Positions 1 through 12,700 of a stretch of 19,135 bases of DNA are shown one piece after another. Below the pieces are notes generated by a model. It was not told the DNA's origin, ran no database searches, and saw only the letters and a program-made list of their open reading frames with translations. Position 1 is the first letter of the stretch; every line of letters begins with the position of its first letter. The DNA lies in NCBI GenBank assembly GCA_041666525.1, contig JBAYGT010000026.1:1-19135 (forward strand). Reading direction: 5' to 3'. Position numbers and translations under genes: made by a program. The DNA comes from JBAXTZ01 sp041666525 (GTDB lineage Bacteria; Bacillota; Negativicutes; JBAXTZ01).

Positions 1-705
1 AAGCTCTTGAATTCACAGCTGATCGGCGGGGGAAAGGCGGCCAGCCGGGGGACCGCGGTCTTCTACGACGGGCAATTTGGGACTAACACCGGCGGCTTGA
101 TCAGCGGCTGTGATATTAACAATGGCACTTACGGAATCTATCTTTATTATATGACCTCCAACAGCAACGTGACGATCGAAAGCTCAACCATCAGGAGCAA
201 TTATTACCATGGGATCTGGCTCGATAGCTGGGGGCAGAGCGGCGGCGGGAAGCTGGTCGATATTCACAACAACGTGATCAGAGACAATAGTACCAGCAAC
301 GGTTACGCCGGAGTTTATCTCAATACTTACTACACCGGCAATCCGGTTAAGATAATTAACAATACCATTGTCTTGAATTATGTTGGGTTATATTCGGTTT
401 CCGCCAATAATTCCATCAGTTCCTATAATAATATAATATCAAACAAGCCGGATGGTTCTACCCCTGCCACCGGCAGTTACGGCATTTATCGGACAAATGG
501 AACAGTCAGCTCCACTTACGACGACATCTGGAATAATGTCACCAACTGGTCGCCGGCGACGATTTCCGGGGTCGGGACGATCTCGGCCGATCCGCTGTTT
601 TATGATGTCGCCGGCAGTGATTTTCATTTGACCGGGACTTCCCCTTGTATCGGGACCGGTACCCCGGAAGGGACCGATATGGGAGCTTTTCCGTTTAATG
701 CCCCT
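1..705 (+). other. Beta-helix domain 1 (partial) of the giant protein
   Basis: The translation shows the short-turn Asn/Gly/Ile pattern of right-handed parallel beta-helices, with recurring I-x-N-N-x-I and G-I-x-L turns (for example VDIHNNVIRDN and VKIINNTIVLNYVGLY). It closes with a TSPCIGTGTPEGTDMGAF cap. The same kind of cap closes the beta-helices ending near 5541 and 8253 (SPCIGAGTPEG and SPCIDAGDP). By analogy with those, a DUF1565-type beginning is expected upstream of the window. Confidence 0.8.
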
Positions 706-3700
706 TCCATAATCCTTTATTCTCCCAACGGCGGCGAAACCTGGAACGGCTTGAATTATTACAATATAACCTGGGAAACGACCGGCGTGATCGACACCGT
801 CGATCTCTATTATTCCATTGATAACGGGTCGTCCTATAGTTTAATCGCCTCCGGCGAAACAAACGACGGCCTTTATCAGTGGTCCGTTCCGCCCGTTTCC
901 ACGACCGAAGCTAAGGTTGAAGTCTTCGGCTTTGGCGCGGCGACGGTCAGCGACGAATCGGATGCCGTTTTTATCCTGACCACGCCGCTGGCTCCGTCGA
1001 TCGGTTCGATCACGCCCAATATCGGAAATAATAACCAGGCCATCGGGGTGACGATCTATGGCGCCGATTTTGTGAACGGCGCAACCGTTAAATTAGTAAA
1101 AGACGGCCAAACCGATATCAATGCGACCGCGGTCAGTGTTGTCAGCGCCGCGCAAATCACCTGTAATTTCGATCTTAACGGTGCGGCGACCGGCGCCTGG
1201 ACTCTCGTTGTCACCAATCCTGACACCCAGACCGGGACCGGCAGTTTCACTATTAAATACCCGCCGCCGACCGTTTCTTCACTTTCGCCTGATAATGGGC
1301 CGGTGGCCGGTGGGATAGGGGTGACGATTAGCGGCGCTAATTTTTTGCCGGGAACATACAGCCGGGCGATCGCCATTAATAATGGCGGGGCAACTTTAAC
1401 TAACTATCAACTCCTGGTCACCATGGAGACGGATTCGCTGATTGCCGCCAACAAGATGCGCTCCGATCGCGGCGACATCCGCTTCCTGGCCGATGACGAA
1501 GCGGTCATTCCGTACTGGTTGGCAACGACGGAAACCGGCGTGTCCAGTTTCTGGGTCAAAGTGGCGTCGATCCCGGCCGGCAGCAGCACGATCCACGTCA
1601 CGTACGGCGACCTATCGCTGGTCAGCCAGAGCAGCGCCGCCGATACTTTTGACTTTTATGACGATTTTGACTCCGGCGCTCTGGATACCACAACCAAATG
1701 GAACTATGACGAGTCGGGGCCGGCAACGGTCGAATCATACGACGGCAGCAATCGGTTGAAGGTTTATCAGCGGACCGCCCTGATCACCAAAACGAGATCC
1801 TGGTCGAGTTATATTTACGAAGGAGATATGAGGATAAATACCTTCAGTTATCCGGGGTTGATCTATAATTCCTATCAAACAAATTATTATTATGACGTCT
1901 ACTGGAGCAACGGCGAAAGGTGGCGGCATTACGGCGGGATCGATTCGCGGGCGTCGGAAACCGGCTATGGTTGGACCCCGACAGGCAACACCTGGTATAA
2001 CTTTAAGATCTTAAGCAATGGCAACGACGTTACGATCAACTACTATCTAAAATCTACCGGCGCTCTGCAGAAAACGGCCAGCTTTACCTTGAATTCAAGT
2101 TATAATTCCGGAGGGGTCGGCTTTATTATGTATGGCAGCGCGCTCGCTTATTTCGACAATATCCGCGTCCGCAAATACGCGGCGACCGAGCCGACTGCGG
2201 CTGTCTCGGAAACCGAAACCGGCGCCGGCGGGTTGTTAGCGGTTCGCTTTGGAACAGTTGAGGCGACCAACGTAAGCTATCTGAATTCTACGACAATGGT
2301 TGCCACTGCTCCGGCTCACTCTGCCGGAGTGGTCGAGGTTACGATAGTCAATGCGGACGGCCAGATAGCCACCAAAGAAAGCGCCTATACTTACAATCTT
2401 CCCCCGACAGTTAATTCGGTCGATCCGGCCATCGGGATCAACTACGGGACCCTGACCGGCGTCACAATCTTGGGAAATGATTTTGTTTCCGGAGCGACGG
2501 TCAAGCTGACCAAGTCCGGGCAGTCAGATATCAATGCGACCGACGTTTCCTTTGTGAGCTCTGCCCAGCTCACCTGTAACTTTGATTTGACCGGGGCGGC
2601 GGCCGGAGCCTGGACGGTTGTGGTGACCAACCCCGATTTACAAAGCGACAGTTTGCCGGGCGGTTTTACCGTTAAATATCCGCCGCCGACCGTTTCGGCG
2701 GTCTCGCCGGAATCAGGCAGGACCTTGGGTGGCACGGCGATCACGGTCAGCGGTCAATATTTTTTCGAGCCGTCCTATTCCCGGGCGGTCGCGATCAATA
2801 ACAGCGGTTCGGAGCTGACCGATTTCCAGCTTCCGGTCACGTTGGAAACCGCTTCCCTGATCAGCGCCGGGAAGATGCTCTCGGACGGCGGCGATATCCG
2901 TTTTAAAGATTCAGATGGATTAACCGTTCTGGACTATTGGCTGGAGTCGGGGATCAATAGCGAAGCAACCCTTCTTTGGGTTAAAGTTCCGACCGTCCCG
3001 AACGGGAATAAGACGATCTACCTGACCTATGGTAATCCGGTCCTGACCTCGCAAAGCAATTTGAACAATGTCTTCCCGGTCCTGGCCGGATCGAGCAACC
3101 GAATGTGGCTGAAGGCAAATGACGGGACCGGGCAGACAGTCGACGGAACGGCAGTCAGCACTTGGACGGATAAAAGCGGCAATGACAATAATGCCGTCCA
3201 AGCCACCGGCTCCAAACAGCCGCTTTACAAAGTTAATATCCTTAACGGCCTGCCGGCAGTGCAATTTTCCGCCGCCACCTACCAAACGATGACCAACAGC
3301 ACCAATTTTTCTCCCGCTTACACTTTAACTTACGTTTCCCGGCAGACCGGGGGGACTAATGACCGGGTCATCGCCAGCTTGAGCAACAATTGGCTGGCCG
3401 GTTATTATGGCGGGAATAAAGATCAATTCTATGCCGAGGGATGGGTCTATAATCCCTCGTCCGCGTCCGATACGAACTGGCATTTATATACCGCCCAGGG
3501 GACCGGTTCGTTGTCGACTATTTTCCATAACGGGACCTCCCTGGCCAGCAATGCCAACGGAGTGGCGGGCCCCAACGGGCTCTCGCTTAACGGCTATCAA
3601 GGGACCGCCCAATTCTCCAACGCGCAGATCACGGAATTACTGGTTTTTAATTCCGCTTTGTCCACCGACGACCGGCAGCAGGCGGAGCGGTATCTTAACA

Positions 3701-6700
3701 ATAAGTATCGGCTTTACGGCACGGTCCCGACCGTCAGCGTCAGCGGGACCGAGACCGGACAGAGCGGCACGCTGGAGGTCAAGGTCGGCGGGCTGATAGC
3801 CGATGGAGTGACCTTTATCAGTTCAACCGAAATCCAGGCTACAACCCCGGCCCACGCGCTCGGAGCGGTTGCCGTTTCCGTGCAAAACCCGGACGGCCAG
3901 ATCGGGACAAAAGAAAGCGGTTATACTTACACGGAATCGCTTGCCGTTGCCTTAAGAACACCCAACGGCGGGGAGAACTGGCTGGCCGGCGCCTGGCGGA
4001 ACATCACCTGGGAAGCCAGCGGCACCCCGGAGAGCATTAACTTGTATTATTCGGTCAATAACGGCGGCAGTTACACTACGATCGTGACCGGGGAATCAAA
4101 TGACGGGAGCTATGCCTGGTTCATCCCAAATATACCGACGACCGAAGCGAAGATCAAGATCGAAGCGGCCAAGTCGGGTGAGATCACGGCCGACGAATCG
4201 GCGGCCAAGTTTACCATTGGGCCGCCCTCTGATTATTACGTCGATCCGATCAATGGAAGCAATGCCTATAACGGGTTAACGGCCGAAGTTTTTGGCGCCG
4301 GCAACGGCCCGTGGAAAACACTTACCTGGGCGGCGACCCAGGCGGCGAGCGGGACCACGATCAAGGCCGCAGGCGGGACTTACAACGCCGCCGCCGGCGA
4401 ATCGTTCCCGATCAATGTTCCGTCCAACCGGACCCTGAAGTCGATTGCGGCGCCCACGACTGCGGCGACGATCGACGCGGAGAATGCGGCGGCTAACGCA
4501 GTGGTCCTGCGGAGCCCGGCGACGCTGGACGGGTTCAGCATCAGGTCGGCCAATACCAATACTTCATACTATGCCGTGTATACAACGGCAGAGGGCGAAG
4601 TTAAAAATAATAAAATAACAGCCGCTTATAACGGGATTTGGCTCTATGGCTCGAACGGCCGAGCCAGCGGCAATACCATAAGCATCTCCGGCAATAATAC
4701 GTACGGGATTCATTATGGCCACGACAGCGATGGCGATATTTTTCAAAACGCCACGATCACTGGCAACAATATTTCTATCAGCGGGACTGGGGCCAAGGGG
4801 ATCGGCGCGGCAACTTATGGGATTGGCAGCGGTTGGTTCCCCGGCCTGAATTTGGCGCGAAATAATATCACCATGGAGGGGAATACCAGCACCGCGATCT
4901 ATCTTTCTTTCGTGAACGGGGCGACCTGCGAAGGGAACACGATCACTTTAAAGAGCGGCGCGACTAGCAGTAACGGGATTAGTTCGGTCGTGGACTGGGC
5001 GAGCGGGACCTGTTTAATTAGCAGGAACACGATCGAAGCGCAGGGGAGCGGGAATTATAATTACGGGATATATTACTGCGGCAGCGACGTAGGATTTGTG
5101 GTCTCGATCGTTTCCAACGAGGTTTCCGGTCGGTTCGATACCGGCATTCGGCTGGCGAACGAATGGCACTCATATACGGTCAATGTTTTTAATAACACCG
5201 TTTCCGGCTTTATTAACTACGGTATTTACGGGTCGCAGGTGTTGACCATGGTGGTCAATATCAAGAATTGCATCGTTTGCGCCAATCCGACCCAGGAGAC
5301 CAACGCAACCGGCAACGGCATCTATAAAGCCAGCGGAACGTTCACTGTCACTTATTCGGATGTCTACGGTAACGCGACCAATTACTATAACACGACCAGC
5401 GGTGTCGGAACGATCGCGGCGGTCGCCCAATTCGCTGATCCGGCCAACAATGATTTTCGCCTGCTCTCCAACTCGCCCTGTATCGGCGCCGGCACCCCGG
5501 AAGGAACAAATATGGGGTGTTATGGGGCGATTGCAGTGGCTCCGGCTACGGTAACGCTACGAACTCCCAACGGCGGCGAAACCTGGGAAGCCGGGACATC
5601 CCAAACCATAACCTGGGAAACGACCGGGACCGTCAGCTCGATCAATCTCTATTATTCGATCGATGGTGGTTCAACTTATACTTCGATCGTCACCAACGAA
5701 ACTGATGACGGAACCTATTCCTGGCTGGTTCCCGACACGCCAACAACGGAAGCGAAGGTTAGAATTGAAGCAATCGGGGAAACGACCGCGACCGATGAGT
5801 CTGATTCGATCTTTACGATCGCTTCTCCGGCCTACCCGGCGAATGTCGTCTACGTCAATTCGGTCAGCGGCGACAACAGCCGGACGACCGCGGAAGCGAA
5901 TAATCCGGCGACACCGTGGAAAACGATCACTAACGCCTCAACAATGTCGGCCAGCAGCTCAACTATCTACGTGGCGGCCGGAACCTACAACGCGGCGACC
6001 GGCGAATCCTTCCCGATCACCATAAACGGCGGACGTTATTTGATCGCCCAAGTAACCCGTCAGGCGACGATCGAGTGCGGCGCTAATGTGTACACGGTTG
6101 CCTTGGGCGCGAATTCCACGGTCGAAGGCTTCTCGATCAGGAATACCGGATCGGTCGCCTGCGTCAATCCGAATGGGGCGAACGCGACTTTTAAAAATTG
6201 CGATATCTTCAAGACGCTGAATTCCAATGTCTGCGTTTATTTCACGGCCAGCGGCGGTCGGCTGATCGACAACACGATCTATGGCGGCGATACGACTATA
6301 TATTTCTCTGGAGCGGGGGTCAACGATTGTTATCTGGAGGGAAATACGATCACCAACGATTCTCACCTGTTCTACCTGAATTCCGGCGCGATCAGCGGCT
6401 TGTATCTAAAGAATAACATTATGACCATGCGCAATGGGGCTTCCGATTACGGCATATACTTGCCGAGCTCTTCGAATAATATGACCTTGGAGGGGAACAC
6501 CCTCACTTCCGACTACGGCTTAGGGATGGCGGCCGCCTGTTCAAATTACAATATATTTAGCAATAAGTTTATTGCTTATGATGCTGCCGGGGTTTATGGC
6601 ATTTACGCCAACGGCAACGGGTCAATTAGCTCTAATGAGGTCAGGGAATACCTGAACACCAGCTACGGCGGCATTGTTGTTGCGGCTGGCTCTGCGGTTG

Positions 6701-9700
6701 TTGACCACAACACTATAGTTAAAAATACGGTCGGCATCAGGGCGGGCGCCAATGCAACGATCAAGAACAATATCATCGCCAGCGGGGTAGGGCGTGCTTA
6801 TCCGCTGACCAGTTACGGCATTTTACAAACAGCCGGTTCGGTTAGCTCCCGCTACAACACGTTCTACAACAACAGCTATCATTACTCGGGGACAGTCACT
6901 GATAAGGGCGGAGACGCGATCGCCGATCCATACTTTACCGGAGCGGCCGGTAATGAATATCAATTGTTCAATAACTCGTCCTGCCGCGCTGCCGCCGAGG
7001 ATGGCGGCAACCGCGGGGCATATGCGGCGGTTGCTGGAAATATGACTGTCACCGCCGAATCATATGTCAGTCCGAACGGGAACGATGTGAGCGGGGTGGG
7101 GACATTGGTCAGCCCCTGGCGGACGATAGGTCGGGCGCTATCCTCCACCGAAGGGACGGTCTACGTTATGGCAGGGACTTACAATACCGAGACCTGGCCG
7201 ATCGTGGTCGACGAACACAAAAAGGTCCGGGCGTATCTAACCGATGTCGCGACGATCGATTCCGGATCGAACGGGAATTATACAGTTATTATATATGCCG
7301 GATCCACGATCGAATCATTATATTTGAGAAATACTAACGGCAGCGTTAATACCGCGGTGGTTGTTTTGAACAGCACCGGTGCCCTGGCGCAAAATTGCAA
7401 CATTTACAAGGCGCTGGATGCCAATGTCTGCGCTTTATTTGCTGCTAGCGGCGGTAAATTGATCGGCAATACTATTTATGGCGGCGACACGACAATCTAT
7501 TTCTCCGGCGCCGGAATAAATGATTGCTATCTGGAAGGGAATATCATCACTAATGCTTCCCACTTGTTCTACTTGGGTACCGGGGCGATTAGCGGATTGT
7601 ACTTAAAGAACAATATTATGACCATGACTAACGGGGCTTCCGATTACGGCATACACTTGCCGAGCTCTTCGAATAATATGACCTTGGAGGGGAATACCCT
7701 CACTTCCGACTACGGCTTAGGGATGGCGGCCGCCTGTTCAAATTACAATATATTTAGCAATAAGTTTATTGCCTATAATGCCGCCGGGGTATATGGCATT
7801 TACGCCAATGGCAACGGGTCAATTACTTCCAATGAAGTCAGAGGCTTTTATGACACCGGCAACGCCGGCATTGTTGTTGCCAGCGGGACGGTTGTCGCGG
7901 AGAAGAATACGATAGTCAAAAACTTTGTCGGTATGCGGCTGATCTCCGGCACGCTAAACGCAAAAAACAACATCATTGCTTCAGAGGTCGGCGGCTATTC
8001 CGCGACAGGCACGATTGGTTTGTATCGGACCGGCGGAACGCTGAATTCCTCCTATGACAATGATTATTCTAATGATACCAATTGGTCCGGTTGTGTTACG
8101 GGGGCGGGGACTAAATCGGCTGATGCAAAATTCCTGAATGCGACTGGTAACGATTACAACCTGATGTTTAATTCCCCCTGTATTGACGCCGGTGACCCGG
8201 CTTCAACGCCTGATCCTGACAGCTCCAGGGCGGATATGGGCGCTTATTATTTTAACCAAACAATTTCAGCCACGCCGGCGGTCTACGTTAAGCTGCCTAA
8301 CGGTGGCGAAAGCCTGACCGGCAACTCCACTTACGAGATCACGTGGTATGCGACCAACGACGGCCGCGCGATCGACACTATCAAGCTGTATTACTCTGTT
8401 GATAACGGCGCAACTTACCCCAATTTGATCACGACCGAGGTTAATGACAGCTCCTATGTTTGGACGGTGCCCAATATTGCCACCACTGAAGTCAAGATTA
8501 GGATCGAAGCGGTTTCCGGTGAAGCGGTCGGGACGGCTGAGTCTGACAACAAATTCTCGATTACAGTCGGCCTGGCGGCCCCTCCGGTTATTGACTCAAT
8601 TTCCCCCTCGAATGGACGGAATGATCAATCATTAATCGGGGTAGTGATTGGAGGGGGGGCTTTTTCCAGCGGGGCGACTGTCAAGCTGACAAAAAGCGGC
8701 GCGACGGACATTAACGCGACCGGGATTTCGGTTTCCGGCACTACGGAGATCACCTGTAATTTAGATCTGAACGGGGCGGCGGCCGGCAAATGGACGGTCA
8801 CCGTCACTAACCCGGATACTCAATCGGGTTCTCTGGCTGGCGGTTTTACCGTCCTCTATCCTCCACCGATTGTTACGTCAGTTTCTCCGGAAAGCGGATC
8901 GACGGCCGGCGGGGACAGCGTAACCATTTACGGCAGCGGATTCTTGCCGAACGAATATACTCGGGAAGTAATAGTCGATAACACCGGCGGCTCGGCCCTG
9001 ACCAATTATCAAGTTCTGGTAACCTTGGAGACCGCCTCACTGGTCGCTGGCGGTAAAATGCGTTCGGATTGCGGCGACGTCCGGTTTTATGACGCAGATA
9101 ATGAAACGCTCCTTTCTTACTGGCTGGAGTCGGGGGCCGACAGCGCGTCGACCAGGTTCTGGGTTAAAGTCCCATCGATCGGCGGCAGTACCAATAAAAC
9201 GATTTATCTTCATTACGGCGATCAAGCCGCCACATCCGAGAGCGATGGGGCGGCGACCTTCATGTATTATGATGATTTCAGCGACGGAAATTACAACGGC
9301 TGGACGGTCAGCAACACTTACGGTTCGGGCTCCAATGTCAGCGTGGCCGCTGGCTGGCTCGATCTGGTTTCCGTTGCCGGCAGCGTATATTATCTGGCTG
9401 CCGATTCCACCTCGGCCCTGAATGATTTTATTGCCGAAGCCGACGTTAAACCAGTGACCAATAATACCGTTAACGACATCGGTATGGCCTTCAGGGCTGC
9501 ACCCGCGGCCGGTTCGGGGACTGGTTATACCGCTGGTTATGATCTTTGGGAATCGGGCGACACCGCGGTTATCGGCCGGCATGATGGCGGCACCAACTAC
9601 ACCCTGTTAAGCAGCGTGTCATTTACCAACGATAATTCCAAAACTTATAAATGGAAAATAGCCGCCGCCGATTCGAGCTTGAAGTTTTATGTGGATGACT

Positions 9701-12700
9701 CGCTTAAAAATAGCGTTACCGACGGCACTTATGCCAGCGGCAAGATTGGCTATGAAATGGATGGCAATTGGGGGACGCCCGGGACGGAAGTCAAAGTCGA
9801 CAATGTCCGCGTCAGGAAATACGCGGCAGTTGAGCCGACGGCCGCTGTAGGTACGGAGAACAGCAACCTAATCAACGTTAAATTTGCCGCGTTATCGGCA
9901 ACTAATATTAGTTATGTTAATTTGACCACTTTAACGGCGACTACGCCGGCCGGCGCTGCCGGTGTTGTCGCGGTGACGGTCGTCAATCCCGACGGCCAGG
10001 TCGGCACCAAAGAGAGCGGTTTCACATACCAGGTCCCCATTTCCGCCACTTTAATGACCCCCAACGGCGGTGAAACCTGGGAGGCCGGATCGACGCATAA
10101 CATCACCTGGGAATCGACCGGTTCGCCGGGTTCATTTAATCTTTATTACACGACCAGTGAAGCGATTGGCTGGCAAACGATCTCGTCCGAAGTTTCGGGC
10201 GCGGCAACTTCATACGCCTGGCTGGCGCCGAATATTATCACGACCGAAGCCAGGGTCAGGATCGAAGCGGTTAGCGGAGAGACTTTCGTCACCGACGAAT
10301 CGAACGCGGTGTTTTCGCTCGCCGATTTAACCGCGCCTTCCGCGCCGACCCTGGTGACGCCGGCTGACGGGGCGGTGATCAGCGGCGCTCTGACCCTGAC
10401 CTGGGAGGCCGCGACGGACAACCTGTCGGGCATTGCCAGCTACGAAATCCATCTTGATACGACCCTCATCACCCAGGACGCGACAACCTCGTACGCCGCC
10501 GGTGTTTTAGCCGATGGCTTGCACGAGTGGGAAGTAAAGGCAAAAGATGGGGCGGGCAACTGGGGAAGCTACAGTGCCGCGCGAACATTTACGGTCGCGA
10601 CGAATCCTACGGTCACGACCACTGCCGATTCCGGGGTCGGTTCGTTGCGCCAGGCGATCCTGGATGCTAATGCCAGGGCGGGGCGCGACATGATCGTCTT
10701 TAACATTCCCAGCGGAGAAGCGACGACCGAAGGCGGCGTGACTTTCTTTAGAATAGCGCCGCTGACGGTCCTGCCGACAATCACCGGAGACGGCGTTTAC
10801 ATTAACGGTGGTTCACAGACAAGCTATACCGGCGACACCAACGCCAGCGGGCCGGAGATCGAACTGCGCGGCCAGGGGACTGGCGGGATCAACGGTCTCG
10901 TTTTGGGAAGCGTTGGCAGTACGATCGAAGGGTTGGCGATCAATAACTTCCAATATGGTGTTTTTCTGAACGTGGTGGCCGGAATGCAAAACAATAAAAT
11001 AAGCGGCTGTTACCTGGGCACAACAGTTACCGGTGAAGTGGCTAAAGCTAATAGTATAGGGATCTATTTTGGGAACGGCGCCAAATATAATATTATTGGC
11101 GGCACAACATCCGCCGAACGAAACATAATTTCCGGTAATACTCTCTACGGCGTGTATATCAACGGCGCTAATACAAACTCGAATGAAGTTACGGGCAACT
11201 ATATCGGGCTGAACGCCGCCGGGTCTGCCGCAATTGCGAATGCTAACGGCGTGTTTATAAATTCCGGGGCGCGGTACAACGTCATAGCGGCAAACATTAT
11301 CTCCGGTAATACGAGTAATGGCGTGTCTATTACTATTGCTGATACAAACTCCAACAAAGTCAAAGGGAACTATATCGGGCTTAATGCCGCCGGGACGGCC
11401 GCCATCGCTAACGGCAATGGGGTGTCTCTAGGTACCGGTGCGCAACATAATATCATCGGCACTGATGGCGACGGGGTGGCTGATACCGATGAACGTAATA
11501 TCATTTCCGGCAATACGACTGGGGTTTATTTCAGCGGCACTAATACCAACTCTAACGAAGTCAAAGGCAATTATATTGGGCTCAACGCCGCTGGGACAGC
11601 CGCTGTGGCCAATTCCACCGGGGTGCTTTTAATTGACGCGGTCCAATACAACATCATTGGCACCGATGGTGATGGGGTGGCCGATGCTGATGAGCGCAAT
11701 ATTATTTCCGGAAATACTAATTACGGGGTTTATTTAAACGGCACTAATACCAATTCCAACGAAGTCAAAGGCAATTATATCGGGCTTAACCCTGACGGGA
11801 CAGCCGCCGTCGCCAATAATACCGGGATATATTTATACGGCGGACCACAATATAATATCATCGGGACCGATGGGGACGGAGTGGCCGATGCCGCCGAACG
11901 AAATGCGATCTCCGGCAATACTAACGGCGTATATATGCGCAGTGTTACTACCAAGTTCAACAAAGTTATGGGGAATTATGTCGGTCTCAACGCCGCCGGG
12001 ACCGGTGCCGTCGGTAATTCTGTCGGGATATATCTATACGTCGGACCGCAGTACAATATTATTGGCACCGACGGCAATGGAGTGGCCGATGCCGATGAGC
12101 GGAACATTATTTCCGGAAACAGTAGCCACGCCATTCAGCTTTACGGTACCGACACTAATTCCAACGAAGTCAAAGGCAACTATATCGGGCTCAATCCCGC
12201 CGGGACGGCTGCCGTTGCCAATGCCACCGGGATAGCAATTATGGGCGGTCAGTACAATATTGTTGGTACCAACAGTGACGGGGTGGCCGATGCTGATGAG
12301 CGCAATATTATTTCCGGTAATAATAATAATGGTGGAGTGTATATCGTCGGTAATTCAAATTTCAACAAAGTCAAAGGGAATTATATTGGTCTCAACGCCG
12401 CCGGGACGGCCGCCGTCGCCAATCTTGAAGGGATGTTAATAGCCGGTGGGGCGCAGTACAACATCATCGGCACTGACGGCGACGGGGTGGCTGATACTGA
12501 CGAGCGAAACATTATTTCCGGTAATACTAGAAATGGAATATATGTTTACAATACTAATACTAATTCCAATGAAGTCATGGGCAACTATATTGGAGTTGCG
12601 CCAGGCGGGGCGGCGCTGGGCAATGGACAGCATGGCATTCGTCTAGCTACCGCTGCTTCATATAATGTTTTAGGCCCGCACAACCATATTGCCAATAACG

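Noticed and set aside
7..9. TTG as the start codon of the giant gene
   Set aside because: The frame is open back to base 1, there is no signal peptide or Shine-Dalgarno, and the residues there belong to the middle of a beta-helix.
9037..9582. Minus-strand 181-codon open frame
   Set aside because: It lies wholly inside the DUF2341/lectin-like part of the giant gene. The + frame shows recognised domains and this one shows none.
11182..12680. Regularly spaced repeats that might suggest a CRISPR or DNA-level satellite
   Set aside because: The period is 201/204 bp, always in frame, with differences mainly at wobble positions and conserved beta-helix residues. It is a protein repeat.
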